This document shows positions 1-5,260 of a stretch of 7,238 nucleotides of DNA, one piece after another; within the stretch, counting starts at the first letter, position 1; every line of letters begins with the position of its first letter. The stretch comes from Alphaproteobacteria bacterium CG11_big_fil_rev_8_21_14_0_20_44_7. Its GTDB lineage: Bacteria > Pseudomonadota > Alphaproteobacteria > Rickettsiales > 21-14-0-20-44-7. The notes under the pieces were generated by a model. It was not told where the DNA came from. It was given only the letters and a program-made list of their open reading frames with translations, and did no database searches. The stretch covers positions 1 to 7,238 of the forward strand of contig PCXJ01000067.1 in NCBI GenBank assembly GCA_002787615.1, in the 5' to 3' direction. A program made the translations under genes and the position numbers.

Positions 1-4
1 CAAA

Positions 5-145
5 TCATGGTCGCAAACCCATGGCTGAAGCCGCTTTGTTTATGCCCTCAAGCGACGGGCGGTCTGGCAGCCACTCGGCCACCTCTCCGTTTGCGTGCCA
101 TACACTCCAAGCACGAAGCTCATCAGCAAATAGCAGCCCCTTGAA
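5..145 (-). pseudogene. Start-less 46-codon remnant of an unknown protein
   Basis: On the minus strand an open frame runs from just after a TAA (146-148) to a TGA at 5-7. It has no ATG or GTG start at its head. The translation, which includes ADELRAWSVWHANGEVAEW and ends INKAASAMGLRP, has the mixed composition of a real protein, whereas the two open plus-strand frames here are serine-rich and read like shadows. The stretch is visibly richer in GC than the AT-rich DNA that follows from about 145. I infer the 3' end of a gene whose 5' part was lost, or a gene that begins with a rare start such as CTG. I do not recognise the family. Confidence 0.4.
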
Positions 146-232
146 TTAGCAACTAATTTTGCTTATTGCAAGACTAGAGTTTGCAGGATATCCTAATAGC
201 TCATATTAATTGTCATAAATGTGCAAAACATG

Positions 233-261
233 TTTACATATATTAATTAATATGTTATATT
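233..261 (+). promoter_or_regulatory. Sigma-70-type promoter for the 306-808 gene pair
   Basis: A -35 box TTTACA (233-238) and a -10 box TATATT (256-261), each matching the consensus at five of six bases, are separated by exactly 17 bases. Transcription would start near 268 and leave a leader of about 38 bases before the ATG at 306. The spacer holds the perfect 14-base palindrome ATATTAATTAATAT (240-253), a possible operator, although so AT-rich a palindrome can arise by chance. Confidence 0.6.
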
Positions 262-305
262 TAAATAAAATTTTAGTTAATCTTAACCAAACCTAAAGAG
301 TTTGA

Positions 306-620
306 ATGGCTGTAGCAGAAAAATCTGATGAGCAATATTTTGACGAAGTCTATGATAACATAGCGCGTTTATATGACCATGCGGAGAATTTATTGAACTC
401 TGCCTACCACGAAGATGTGGAAGACCATGAAAAATTTCTCGCTGAGATTGAACCAATCATCCAGCAAATTGAAAATTCTGCAAATAGTATCGCTGAGGAT
501 TTCAGCACAATTATCGAAAAGGGTGAATTGCCGACAAATGCGATGAAAAGGCGGGTAAACTCGTCGCTTCGTAAAATTTTGCTGGCGATTCAAGAATATC
601 GCGCTAGTATAACGGATTAA
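306..620 (+). CDS. Small acidic helical protein of unknown function
   Basis: This 104-residue protein is not recognised. It is acidic, rich in Glu, Asp, Ile and Asn, has no signal peptide, membrane segment or cysteine, and reads as a run of amphipathic helices, for example around residues 10-35 and 43-75, with a more basic helix near residues 80-100 (MKRRVNSSLRKILLAIQEY). It is therefore probably a soluble cytoplasmic helical bundle. The ATG at 306 follows a purine-rich AAAGAG (295-300) at a suitable distance and lies downstream of a good promoter. A second small gene starts 11 bases after its stop, so the two form a likely two-gene operon closed by a terminator at 846-872. Neither gene resembles a toxin or antitoxin I know. 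Confidence 0.75.
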   Translation: MAVAEKSDEQYFDEVYDNIARLYDHAENLLNSAYHEDVEDHEKFLAEIEPIIQQIENSANSIAEDFSTIIEKGELPTNAMKRRVNSSLRKILLAIQEYRASITD

Positions 621-631
621 CGGTAAGGATT

Positions 632-808
632 ATGACAGCATTGCAAAAACTTTTGTTGGAAGAATTGGATGAAACCGAATCAGATACATTCGCGCTTTCC
701 GACAGCTTGCTTTATTTTGGATTTGACGGGTTGGAAGCCGCTTCCTATCAGGATATTGCCAATCGTAACGCTTTCGGCAAGAACGGCAAAGGCCGCAACC
801 GCGTTTAG
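632..808 (+). CDS. 58-residue protein of unknown function
   Basis: The frame opens with ATG at 632, preceded by AAGGA (625-629), a Shine-Dalgarno-like sequence at unusually short spacing, and closes with TAG at 806-808. The product starts MTALQKLLLEELDETESDTF and ends in a basic tail, KNGKGRNRV. The first two thirds are acidic and leucine-rich, so the protein has a polarised charge. It lies 11 bases downstream of the 104-residue gene and immediately upstream of a hairpin terminator, which supports it as a real co-transcribed gene despite its size. No domain is recognised. Confidence 0.65.
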   Translation: MTALQKLLLEELDETESDTFALSDSLLYFGFDGLEAASYQDIANRNAFGKNGKGRNRV

Positions 809-845
809 ATTTTATTTAATTTCGTTCAAGTTTCACTAAGGCTAA

Positions 846-872
846 GCGCCGTCCGGCGCGGCTCTTTTTTCT
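846..872 (+). terminator. Rho-independent terminator of the 306-808 operon
   Basis: GCGCC (846-850), loop GTCC and GGCGC (855-859) form a tight GC hairpin, followed by GGCTC and a run of six T (865-870). It lies 37 bases after the TAG of the 58-residue gene. On the opposite strand the hairpin is not followed by T residues, so it should act only for plus-strand transcription. Confidence 0.85.
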
Positions 873-875
873 AAC

Positions 876-924
876 ATCTTATATCTTATATTCTATATCC
901 CAAATCCTAAATCCTAAATCCTCT
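876..924. repeat. Seven-unit heptanucleotide repeat array
   Basis: Seven consecutive seven-base units lie in register: ATCTTAT, ATCTTAT, ATTCTAT, ATCCCAA, ATCCTAA, ATCCTAA, ATCCTCT. The type drifts from an ATCTTAT form to an ATCCTAA form. The array ends four bases from the stop codon of the minus-strand phosphohexomutase gene (928-930) and begins just after the terminator of the opposing operon, so it fills the convergent intergenic space. Confidence 0.8.
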
Positions 925-927
925 ACA

Positions 928-2292
928 TCAAACTTCCAGAAAATAGCCGTATTCAGCGAGGAATCCAGAGAGGGTTGCTTCTAACTCAGCGAGTTTTTTT
1001 TCGGTTTTTGCTTCAAAGCGCGCCACCAGATAATTTCCCGTATTCGATGCGCGCAGCAACCACCAGCTATCCTCATAATTCACGCGCACTCCGTCAATAT
1101 CGCTGAAACTCGCTTTTTTCACTTTGAGCGCATTTTTGAGGTCACTGATGATTTTCAACTTGTCGGATTCCTTGCAGGGGATGCGATATTCAAGGCTGGA
1201 ATAATAGCGGGGCAGGGCGCGCAGCAATTCACTCGCGGTTTTGCCACTATTTTGCATGATGTTGAGGAAGCGCAACGCCGCATAAATTCCATCGTCAAAT
1301 CCGTAATATTTATCGGCAAAAAAGATGTGCGCGCTCATTTCTCCGGCGAGCGGGGCTTGCATTTCTTTCATCTTGGTTTTGATGAGGGAATGTCCGGTTT
1401 TCCAGATAAGCGGTTTTCCACCAAGGCGAGAAACTTCTTCCTCGAAAAGGCGGCTGGATTTTACATCCGCGATGATGGTCGCGCCCGGATTTTCTGCCAA
1501 AACCTCCTGCGCCAAAATCGCTAATAATTGGTCGCCCCAGATAATATCGCCTTTTTCGTCAATGATTCCGAGCCTGTCACCATCACCATCAAAAGCAAAT
1601 CCGACATCGAGCTTATTCTTGCTGACTAATTCTGCCAATTGCTCCAGATTCTCGGGAATTGTCGGGTCGGGATGATGCGCGGGGAATTTGCCGTCAATTT
1701 TTTCATTTATCAAGAAATGCTTGCCGGGCAGGGCTTTGCAGAGCTTTTGCACGATTTCACCACTCGCGCCATTGCCGGGATCCCAGCCGATTTTATAACC
1801 ATCTTCGATGATGCAATCTTGCAAAAGGCGCATGATATAGCGGGTTTTTATGTTGAGCTTAGTAACCGAGCCGAAGCCCTCTTTATATTCGGTGATTTTC
1901 TCCAATCCGGCGATTTCTGCACCGAATAAACTATCCTTGCCGAGCATGATTTTGAAGCCGTTATGCGAGGGCGGATTATGCGAACCGGTTATCATTATCC
2001 CGCCATCTGCATCCAGCTCAAACACGCTGTAATATACCATTGGCGTTGGGCCAAGACCAAGCTCCACCACATCCATGCCGGAATCTTTCAAGCCGCGAAT
2101 CAGTTCCGCCGCAAGTGCGGGAGAGCTAAGCCGCCCATCATAGCCGACACATATCTTTTTTCCACCAAGGCGAGAATCCACCAACGTGCCGTAGCGCCGC
2201 CCGATATGATAGGCATCGGTGGGATACAGGGTTTCATTCACAACCCCGCGAATATCATATTCCCTGAAAATGGATTTATGGAATTTATGCAT
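928..2292 (-). CDS. algC: Phosphomannomutase/phosphoglucomutase (AlgC type)
   Basis: The enzyme interconverts the 1- and 6-phosphates of mannose or glucose through a phosphoserine, feeding nucleotide-sugar synthesis for LPS and exopolysaccharide in the cytoplasm. All four regions of the alpha-D-phosphohexomutase family are visible: FREYDIRG near residue 9; the phosphoserine loop TGSHNP with Ser104; the metal-binding loop DGDGDR (235-240); the sugar-binding loop GEMSAH (317-322); and the phosphate-binding RASNTGN (414-420). KTGHSLIK (298-305) is like Pseudomonas AlgC. The 454-residue length is normal (AlgC is about 463). The frame is open further upstream to an ATG at 2469, but that extension runs through rnpB. 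I chose the ATG at 2292, which puts FREYDIRG at the usual distance from the N-terminus. No Shine-Dalgarno sequence precedes it. The symbol is by analogy; manB or exoC are used for relatives. Confidence 0.93.
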   Translation of the reverse strand: MHKFHKSIFREYDIRGVVNETLYPTDAYHIGRRYGTLVDSRLGGKKICVGYDGRLSSPALAAELIRGLKDSGMDVVELGLGPTPMVYYSVFELDADGGIMITGSHNPPSHNGFKIMLGKDSLFGAEIAGLEKITEYKEGFGSVTKLNIKTRYIMRLLQDCIIEDGYKIGWDPGNGASGEIVQKLCKALPGKHFLINEKIDGKFPAHHPDPTIPENLEQLAELVSKNKLDVGFAFDGDGDRLGIIDEKGDIIWGDQLLAILAQEVLAENPGATIIADVKSSRLFEEEVSRLGGKPLIWKTGHSLIKTKMKEMQAPLAGEMSAHIFFADKYYGFDDGIYAALRFLNIMQNSGKTASELLRALPRYYSSLEYRIPCKESDKLKIISDLKNALKVKKASFSDIDGVRVNYEDSWWLLRASNTGNYLVARFEAKTEKKLAELEATLSGFLAEYGYFLEV

Positions 2293-2298
2293 TACTGC

Positions 2299-2327
2299 AC
2301 TAAAATCGGATAACTGATAACTGTCAA
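2299..2327 (-). promoter_or_regulatory. Candidate promoter of the phosphohexomutase gene, inside a heptamer array
   Basis: On the minus strand a perfect TTGACA (2327-2322) is followed 17 bases later by TTTAGT (2304-2299), which matches the -10 consensus at four of six. The -35 lies in the 2310-2340 repeat array and is created by the one variant unit. Transcription would begin at about 2292, the first base of the ATG, so the message could be leaderless. That would fit the missing Shine-Dalgarno sequence. Read-through from rnpB is the alternative. Confidence 0.4.
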
Positions 2328-2340
2328 CTGATAACTGATA
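2310..2340. repeat. Four-unit heptanucleotide repeat array between rnpB and algC
   Basis: On the plus strand the units are ATAACTG, ATAACTG, TCAACTG, ATAACTG and a partial ATA. On the minus strand this reads TATCAGT units with one TGACAGT variant. The array starts 18 bases upstream of the phosphohexomutase ATG and stops two bases from the end of the rnpB P1 helix. Confidence 0.8.
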
Positions 2341-2342
2341 GA

Positions 2343-2725
2343 GCAGGTAGTCTATAAGCCGGATTCTGTGCCGCCCCAGAGGGCGCGGCGGCAATTCATC
2401 TAGGATATATGTTGCCACATACCTCAAACGCTCTACCCGTGTGCGGGCTGGAAATAACCCATAATGCACACCTATTTGAACTTTCTCCAGACAGGGTTTA
2501 CAATGCCTTCGCTGTTACCAACCAAGCGGTGCGCTCTTACCGCACCTTTTCACCCTTACCTTGCACATTAGTCTAGTGTATGAAAAAAGGTCTTATACAC
2601 AAGGCGGTTTGTTTTCTGCTGCACTTTCCCTAAGCTTACGCTCGGCGGGGGTTACCCGCTGTCTTATTCCCATGGAGTCCGGACTTTCCTCGAATGTTGC
2701 CACTCGCTGCCGCCCGACTACCTGC
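2343..2725 (-). ncRNA. rnpB: RNase P RNA, bacterial class A
   Basis: This is the catalytic RNA that removes the 5' leader from pre-tRNAs, together with the RnpA protein. On the minus strand the conserved blocks come in the right order: GAGGAAAGTCCGGACTCC near the 5' end; AGGGAAAGTGCAGCAGAAA and ACAAACCGCC; GGTAAGGGTGAAAAGGTG with GGTAAGAGCGCACCG; AGATGAAT; and ACAGAATCCGGCTTATAG near the 3' end. The ends are set by the P1 helix, in which GCAGGTAGTC (2725-2716) pairs with GACTACCTGC (2352-2343), a perfect ten base pairs. The length of about 383 bases is normal. No T-run follows the 3' end, so the end is probably made by processing or by read-through into the downstream mutase gene. Repeat arrays lie on both sides. 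Ends are accurate to a few bases. Confidence 0.97.
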
Positions 2726-2731
2726 TTTTTT

Positions 2732-2760
2732 ATGGTAAATAGTCAGCAGTCAATAGTCAA
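2732..2760 (-). promoter_or_regulatory. Candidate rnpB promoter built on a heptamer repeat
   Basis: On the minus strand TTGACT (2760-2755; five of six) is followed after 17 bases by TACCAT (2737-2732; four of six). The predicted start, about seven bases further on, falls at 2725, the first base of the P1 helix of rnpB. The -35 belongs to one repeat unit (ATTGACT). The neighbouring unit has a second TTGACT at 2753-2748, but that copy has no -10 at the right distance. Confidence 0.55.
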
Positions 2761-2761
2761 T
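2734..2761. repeat. Heptanucleotide repeat array upstream of rnpB
   Basis: On the plus strand the units are a degenerate GGTAAAT, then AGTCAGC, AGTCAAT and AGTCAAT, in register at seven-base spacing. The array starts nine bases upstream of the rnpB 5' end. The sequence differs from the other two arrays but the period is the same. Confidence 0.65.
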
Positions 2762-2788
2762 AGGAAGTGGTCCCAACTTATCATAAAT

Positions 2789-2877
2789 CGTCATTGCCTG
2801 AATGCGTAAGCATTCTAGGGCAATCCATCTTTACCCTAGATTCCCCTAGAATCCCTGCGTGATTCAGGGAATGGCAA
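2789..2877. repeat. REP/BIME-like compound palindromic element
   Basis: Three nested or adjacent inverted repeats fill this stretch. ATTGCC (2793-2798) and GGCAAT (2819-2824) enclose a perfect hairpin GAATGC-GTAA-GCATTC (2800-2815). CTAGGG (2815-2820) can pair with CCCTAG (2834-2839). TCCCTG (2852-2857) and CAGGGA (2865-2870) form a second hairpin. CCCTAGA occurs twice (2834-2840 and 2844-2850). The border sequence TCGTCATTGCC and the CAATCCATC motif resemble the widespread family of dispersed palindromic repeats with CGTCATTCCC-type ends. I therefore infer two REP-like half elements in opposite orientation. No transposase lies nearby. The remaining DNA to 2944 holds only a weak hairpin (2905-2922). 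Confidence 0.65.
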
Positions 2878-2944
2878 TTTGTTTTTAACAAGTTCAACCA
2901 ATGTAAATCCGCGTTTGGATTTTAGGTAGCAATTCATAATAAAA

Positions 2945-3604
2945 CTATAGCTTGGCAAGGAGGTTTGTCAAAATCATTCCGCATTCCTCATCCCAAATGC
3001 CATCAATTTTATTTTGTCGCCAGTGGCGTTGAAAGGCGGTGATGGAGTGGGTGTCATGTGAGCGGTAGCCTAAATCAGTAAGTTGAGGAGTTGAATGGCT
3101 GGATGGTTGGGCGGCATTAGCAAAAAGCCCAACCCCGTTTTCAGCCAGCAGCTTCCAATCAAATAATTCGCCGGGATCTTGCTTGCGTTCGGGCGCGATA
3201 TCGGAATGCCCGATGATGTTGATATCGGGGATTTGATATTTGTTTTTTATCGCCGCGCATAGGGGAATCAACGCATCATATTGTGCTTTTGTGAATTTGC
3301 GATAGCCCCATTCATGCCCCGGATTGACGATTTCTATGCCGATTGAATTATGGTTGAGGTTTTCTACCCCGCGCCAATAGGAAATTCCGGCATGCCATGC
3401 GCGTTTTTCCTCGGCAACAAGGCGGTGAATTTTTCCATCTTCCTCAAGCATATAATGTGCGCTGACTTTGGATTCCGGATCGCACATTCTGGCAAGCGCT
3501 TCGCCCGCCGTTTTCATCCCCGTATAATGCAGGATGAGCATATCAATTTCACGCTCGCGCTCATCAAAATTCGGGGAGGGGGAGGGGGGCACTTCACAAA
3601 TCAC
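2945..3604 (-). CDS. N-acetylmuramoyl-L-alanine amidase with peptidoglycan-binding tail
   Basis: This zinc amidase of the Amidase_2 (AmpD/AmiD) family cuts the bond between MurNAc and L-Ala of murein or murein fragments. With the GTG start at 3604 the product has 219 residues. Zinc ligands are visible as His26 (MLILHYTG), His133 (IIGHSDIAPERKQDPG) and Asp143, with Glu91 (IGIEIVNPG) as catalytic residue. Residues 175-219, including ITAFQRHWR and IDGIWDEE, look like a short PG_binding_1 domain, as in AmiD. I see no signal peptide or lipobox, so it may act on cytoplasmic muropeptides. The frame is open to an ATG at 3649, but relatives begin near the SPSPNFDER motif, and the GTG at 3604 overlaps the TGA of the upstream pilin gene as GTGA, suggesting coupling. 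GTG at 3592 is also possible. Confidence 0.88.
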   Translation of the reverse strand: MICEVPPSPSPNFDEREREIDMLILHYTGMKTAGEALARMCDPESKVSAHYMLEEDGKIHRLVAEEKRAWHAGISYWRGVENLNHNSIGIEIVNPGHEWGYRKFTKAQYDALIPLCAAIKNKYQIPDINIIGHSDIAPERKQDPGELFDWKLLAENGVGLFANAAQPSSHSTPQLTDLGYRSHDTHSITAFQRHWRQNKIDGIWDEECGMILTNLLAKL

Positions 3605-4407
3605 TGAACAGAACCCGTTTGAGAGCCCATACGAATTATTGGTGTGCATTGTTCGCTATCTGTAGTGATCGTGTAGCTTGCGCTCGCGCTGCAGCCTGTT
3701 GCGGCTGTTTCTGTAATCCCACCAATATCGGGGGTTGAATAATCACTAATCGCCCCTGATAAAATATCTCCTGTATTGGCGATGCCATCATCGGCTTTCT
3801 TATCTAGCGCTAGTGCATCCGCTGGCTTTACGGCTGACTTAGTTGCTGATGTAGTAGCGAAAGCATAAAAAGGGGCAACATATTCATATTGATTTTGAGC
3901 CATTATGGCATAGTAATTTTTTGGAGCAGTCCTGTCGGCATTGTAGTGAGTGGCATGAATAACTTTTGCGCCTGCAATAAAGACAGAACCTCTCCGTCCC
4001 ATTTTGGCTTTTGGCACATATGTCGCAGAATCAGTTGAGGAGAATGGAATGTTGGTAAGGCCAGCTGTGAATTTACCTCTATCCATATCAGACCAAAAGG
4101 TGGTGAGTTCTCCAACCCAAAAACTGGCTACATAAACTCCGGAACCGCATCCATAATTACCACATGCAATTAGACCGTCACCATTGCCATAAGTTGAAAA
4201 TCTGGAAGAATCACCAGGGATGCCGTTATATTTTTCTTTAAAGCTCATAACAGCAGAATCAAATTGTTGCACTTGAGCAATCGTTGCATTTATTCCGGCG
4301 CTTGATATCATGCTCTGTCCCACCAAAATGCCGCCGATTAGCAATCCGATAATGACGAGGACTATTGAAAGCTCAACAAGTGTGAAGCCGTGCTGGTTAT
4401 TTTTCAT
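3601..4407 (-). CDS. Type IV pilin-like protein (prepilin N-terminal methylation motif)
   Basis: The N-terminus is a textbook type III signal: the short basic leader MKNNQHG, then FTLVELSIVLVIIGLLIGG. A prepilin peptidase would cut after Gly7 and methylate Phe8. Glu12 is the conserved Glu5 of the mature protein, followed by a membrane-spanning helix to about residue 30. The remaining 230 residues are a periplasmic or surface head with Gly-rich loops, a CGNYGC pair near residue 84 and a late cysteine pair, CSASASYTITTDSEQC, that could form the disulphide-bonded D-region of pilins. At 268 residues it is longer than a typical major pilin, so it may be a minor pilin or a pseudopilin. No other pilus gene is in the window. 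The closest Shine-Dalgarno (AAGGA) lies 17 bases before the ATG, which is unusually far. An in-frame TAG just upstream fixes the start. Confidence 0.88.
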   Translation of the reverse strand: MKNNQHGFTLVELSIVLVIIGLLIGGILVGQSMISSAGINATIAQVQQFDSAVMSFKEKYNGIPGDSSRFSTYGNGDGLIACGNYGCGSGVYVASFWVGELTTFWSDMDRGKFTAGLTNIPFSSTDSATYVPKAKMGRRGSVFIAGAKVIHATHYNADRTAPKNYYAIMAQNQYEYVAPFYAFATTSATKSAVKPADALALDKKADDGIANTGDILSGAISDYSTPDIGGITETAATGCSASASYTITTDSEQCTPIIRMGSQTGSVQ

Positions 4408-4514
4408 GCAATAAAGCTAACAAATCCTTCAGAATGGCACAAGATTTATCAGCTAAACGTTGCCAAAATTGCGCTTATTTCTATAATTGAGGCAATGCAG
4501 GATGAGCAAAAATA

Positions 4515-4554
4515 TTGACAGAATGGTTTAATTGCATTAATAAATGCCGATAAT
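4515..4554 (+). promoter_or_regulatory. Tentative promoter of the coiled-coil gene
   Basis: A perfect TTGACA lies at 4515-4520, but the -10 at matching distance is poor (TTAATA, 4537-4542). A better -10, GATAAT (4549-4554), lacks a good -35. Between them is the inverted repeat GCATT-AATA-AATGC (4534-4547), which could be an operator. Transcription probably starts between about 4549 and 4561. Confidence 0.35.
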
Positions 4555-4593
4555 TATATTGTAAGCAATAATTGGCAACAAACAAGGATATTT

Positions 4594-5229
4594 ATGAGTG
4601 AAGAAACCGAAAAAAAACAAATAAGCGCAGCAGAGTTTTCCGTGGTGCTGGCAGCAATGAAAAGTAATTTTGATGCTATAGTAAGATCAAATATGAAATC
4701 TGGCCCTGAGGCTTATCAAGGTATTAATGATGCAATGTTTGGCTTTGTTGAAAGGGGTGATGAGCTAGAAGTTAAACAAGATGACACCTTAGCTTTGGCG
4801 GCAATCCTTCTGATTAATGAGCATGGCGAGGAGGAAGCTAAAAAAATTGCAAGCTGTGTTTTAGAGCATGAGCGAGGATCTTCACTAGATAATGATCGTT
4901 TAACTACACTTACGCAAGCAGTGCAAGTGGTTGCAAAGGATGTAATTGCGAATGAGACATTGCACGAAACCCTCACTAATCAACGCGATGGGATTGTGAG
5001 GGGTGATGCGAAACAAATGGCATGGTTGCGAGAAAGAAATGCCGATTTGGAAGCGCAAGTTGCAAGCCTTGAGCAGCAATTGGATAGTGCGAATGGTGTG
5101 CTTGCTACATTGGGAAGTACCACACCGCTTAAGGGAACGTTAGATTCAGTGCAAGTTGGGGCAGTGGGTGCGGAGAAATCTGATATAGATAGGATGCGTG
5201 AGGAACGCAAGCATGTGGGCGGGCATTAA
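4594..5229 (+). CDS. Soluble coiled-coil protein of unknown function
   Basis: The 211-residue product is not recognised. It is hydrophilic and acidic, with no signal peptide or membrane segment. Residues 1-130 are predominantly helical. Residues 145-170 form a clear coiled coil with hydrophobic residues at the a and d positions: Leu145, Leu152, Val156, Leu159, Leu163 and Leu170, with Asn149 and Ala166 in register. This suggests oligomerisation. The segment from about 171 to 190 (TLGSTTPLKGTLDSVQVGA) is probably flexible, and the tail is basic (MREERKHVGGH). AAGGA (4584-4588) lies five bases before the ATG, a good ribosome binding site. The gene is monocistronic, converges on the J-domain gene with nine bases between the stop codons, and ends in a hairpin terminator. 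A phage-derived or regulatory role cannot be judged from the sequence. Confidence 0.8.
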   Translation: MSEETEKKQISAAEFSVVLAAMKSNFDAIVRSNMKSGPEAYQGINDAMFGFVERGDELEVKQDDTLALAAILLINEHGEEEAKKIASCVLEHERGSSLDNDRLTTLTQAVQVVAKDVIANETLHETLTNQRDGIVRGDAKQMAWLRERNADLEAQVASLEQQLDSANGVLATLGSTTPLKGTLDSVQVGAVGAEKSDIDRMREERKHVGGH

Positions 5230-5260
5230 TTTCTAATCTTATAGCCCGCGTTTTTTCTTT
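5219..5260 (+). terminator. Terminator of the coiled-coil gene, extending into the opposing gene
   Basis: GCGGGC (5219-5224) pairs with GCCCGC (5244-5249) around a 19-base AT-rich loop, followed by G and six T (5251-5256), then CTTT. The left arm lies in the last codons of the plus-strand gene, and the right arm with the T-run is the antisense of the KKKRG codons ending the J-domain gene. The large loop is unusual. The opposite strand has no T-run after the hairpin. Confidence 0.65.

Noticed and set aside
1..88. tRNA-Ser on the minus strand, suggested by GGAGAGGTGGCCGAGTGG (88-71)
   Set aside because: The match to a tRNA-Ser 5' end is striking, but no D-stem partner, anticodon stem or CCTCTCC acceptor strand follows at the right distance. 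The same bases fit the protein frame as GEVAEW.
240..290. CtrA binding sites (TTAA-N7-TTAA) upstream of the 306 gene
   Set aside because: Several TTAA words occur, but no pair has the seven-base spacing.
1252..2313. Several plus-strand open frames of 60-116 codons
   Set aside because: They are shadows antisense to the well-supported mutase gene, with no ribosome binding sites or family features.
2293..2469. N-terminal extension of the mutase gene up to an ATG at 2469
   Set aside because: The extra 59 codons are the 3' part of rnpB and the repeat array. The family start fits the ATG at 2292.
2716..2731. Plus-strand terminator-like GACTACCTGC followed by T residues
   Set aside because: The sequence is the 5' strand of the rnpB P1 helix. 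Its pairing partner lies more than 360 bases away and no plus-strand gene ends there.
870..2765. CRISPR array or transposon ends formed by the short repeats
   Set aside because: The units are seven bases long, adjacent and without spacers. No cas gene, transposase or long terminal inverted repeat is present.
2561..2809. Plus-strand open frame of 82 codons
   Set aside because: It is antisense to the 5' part of rnpB and runs into the repeats; it is a chance frame.
2905..2922. AAATCC-GCGTTT-GGATTT hairpin as the amidase terminator
   Set aside because: The stem is weak and no T-run follows on the minus strand.
3605..3649. Amidase start at the ATG at 3649
   Set aside because: It would overlap the pilin gene by 49 bases, has no ribosome binding site, and adds residues absent from the usual N-terminus of the family.
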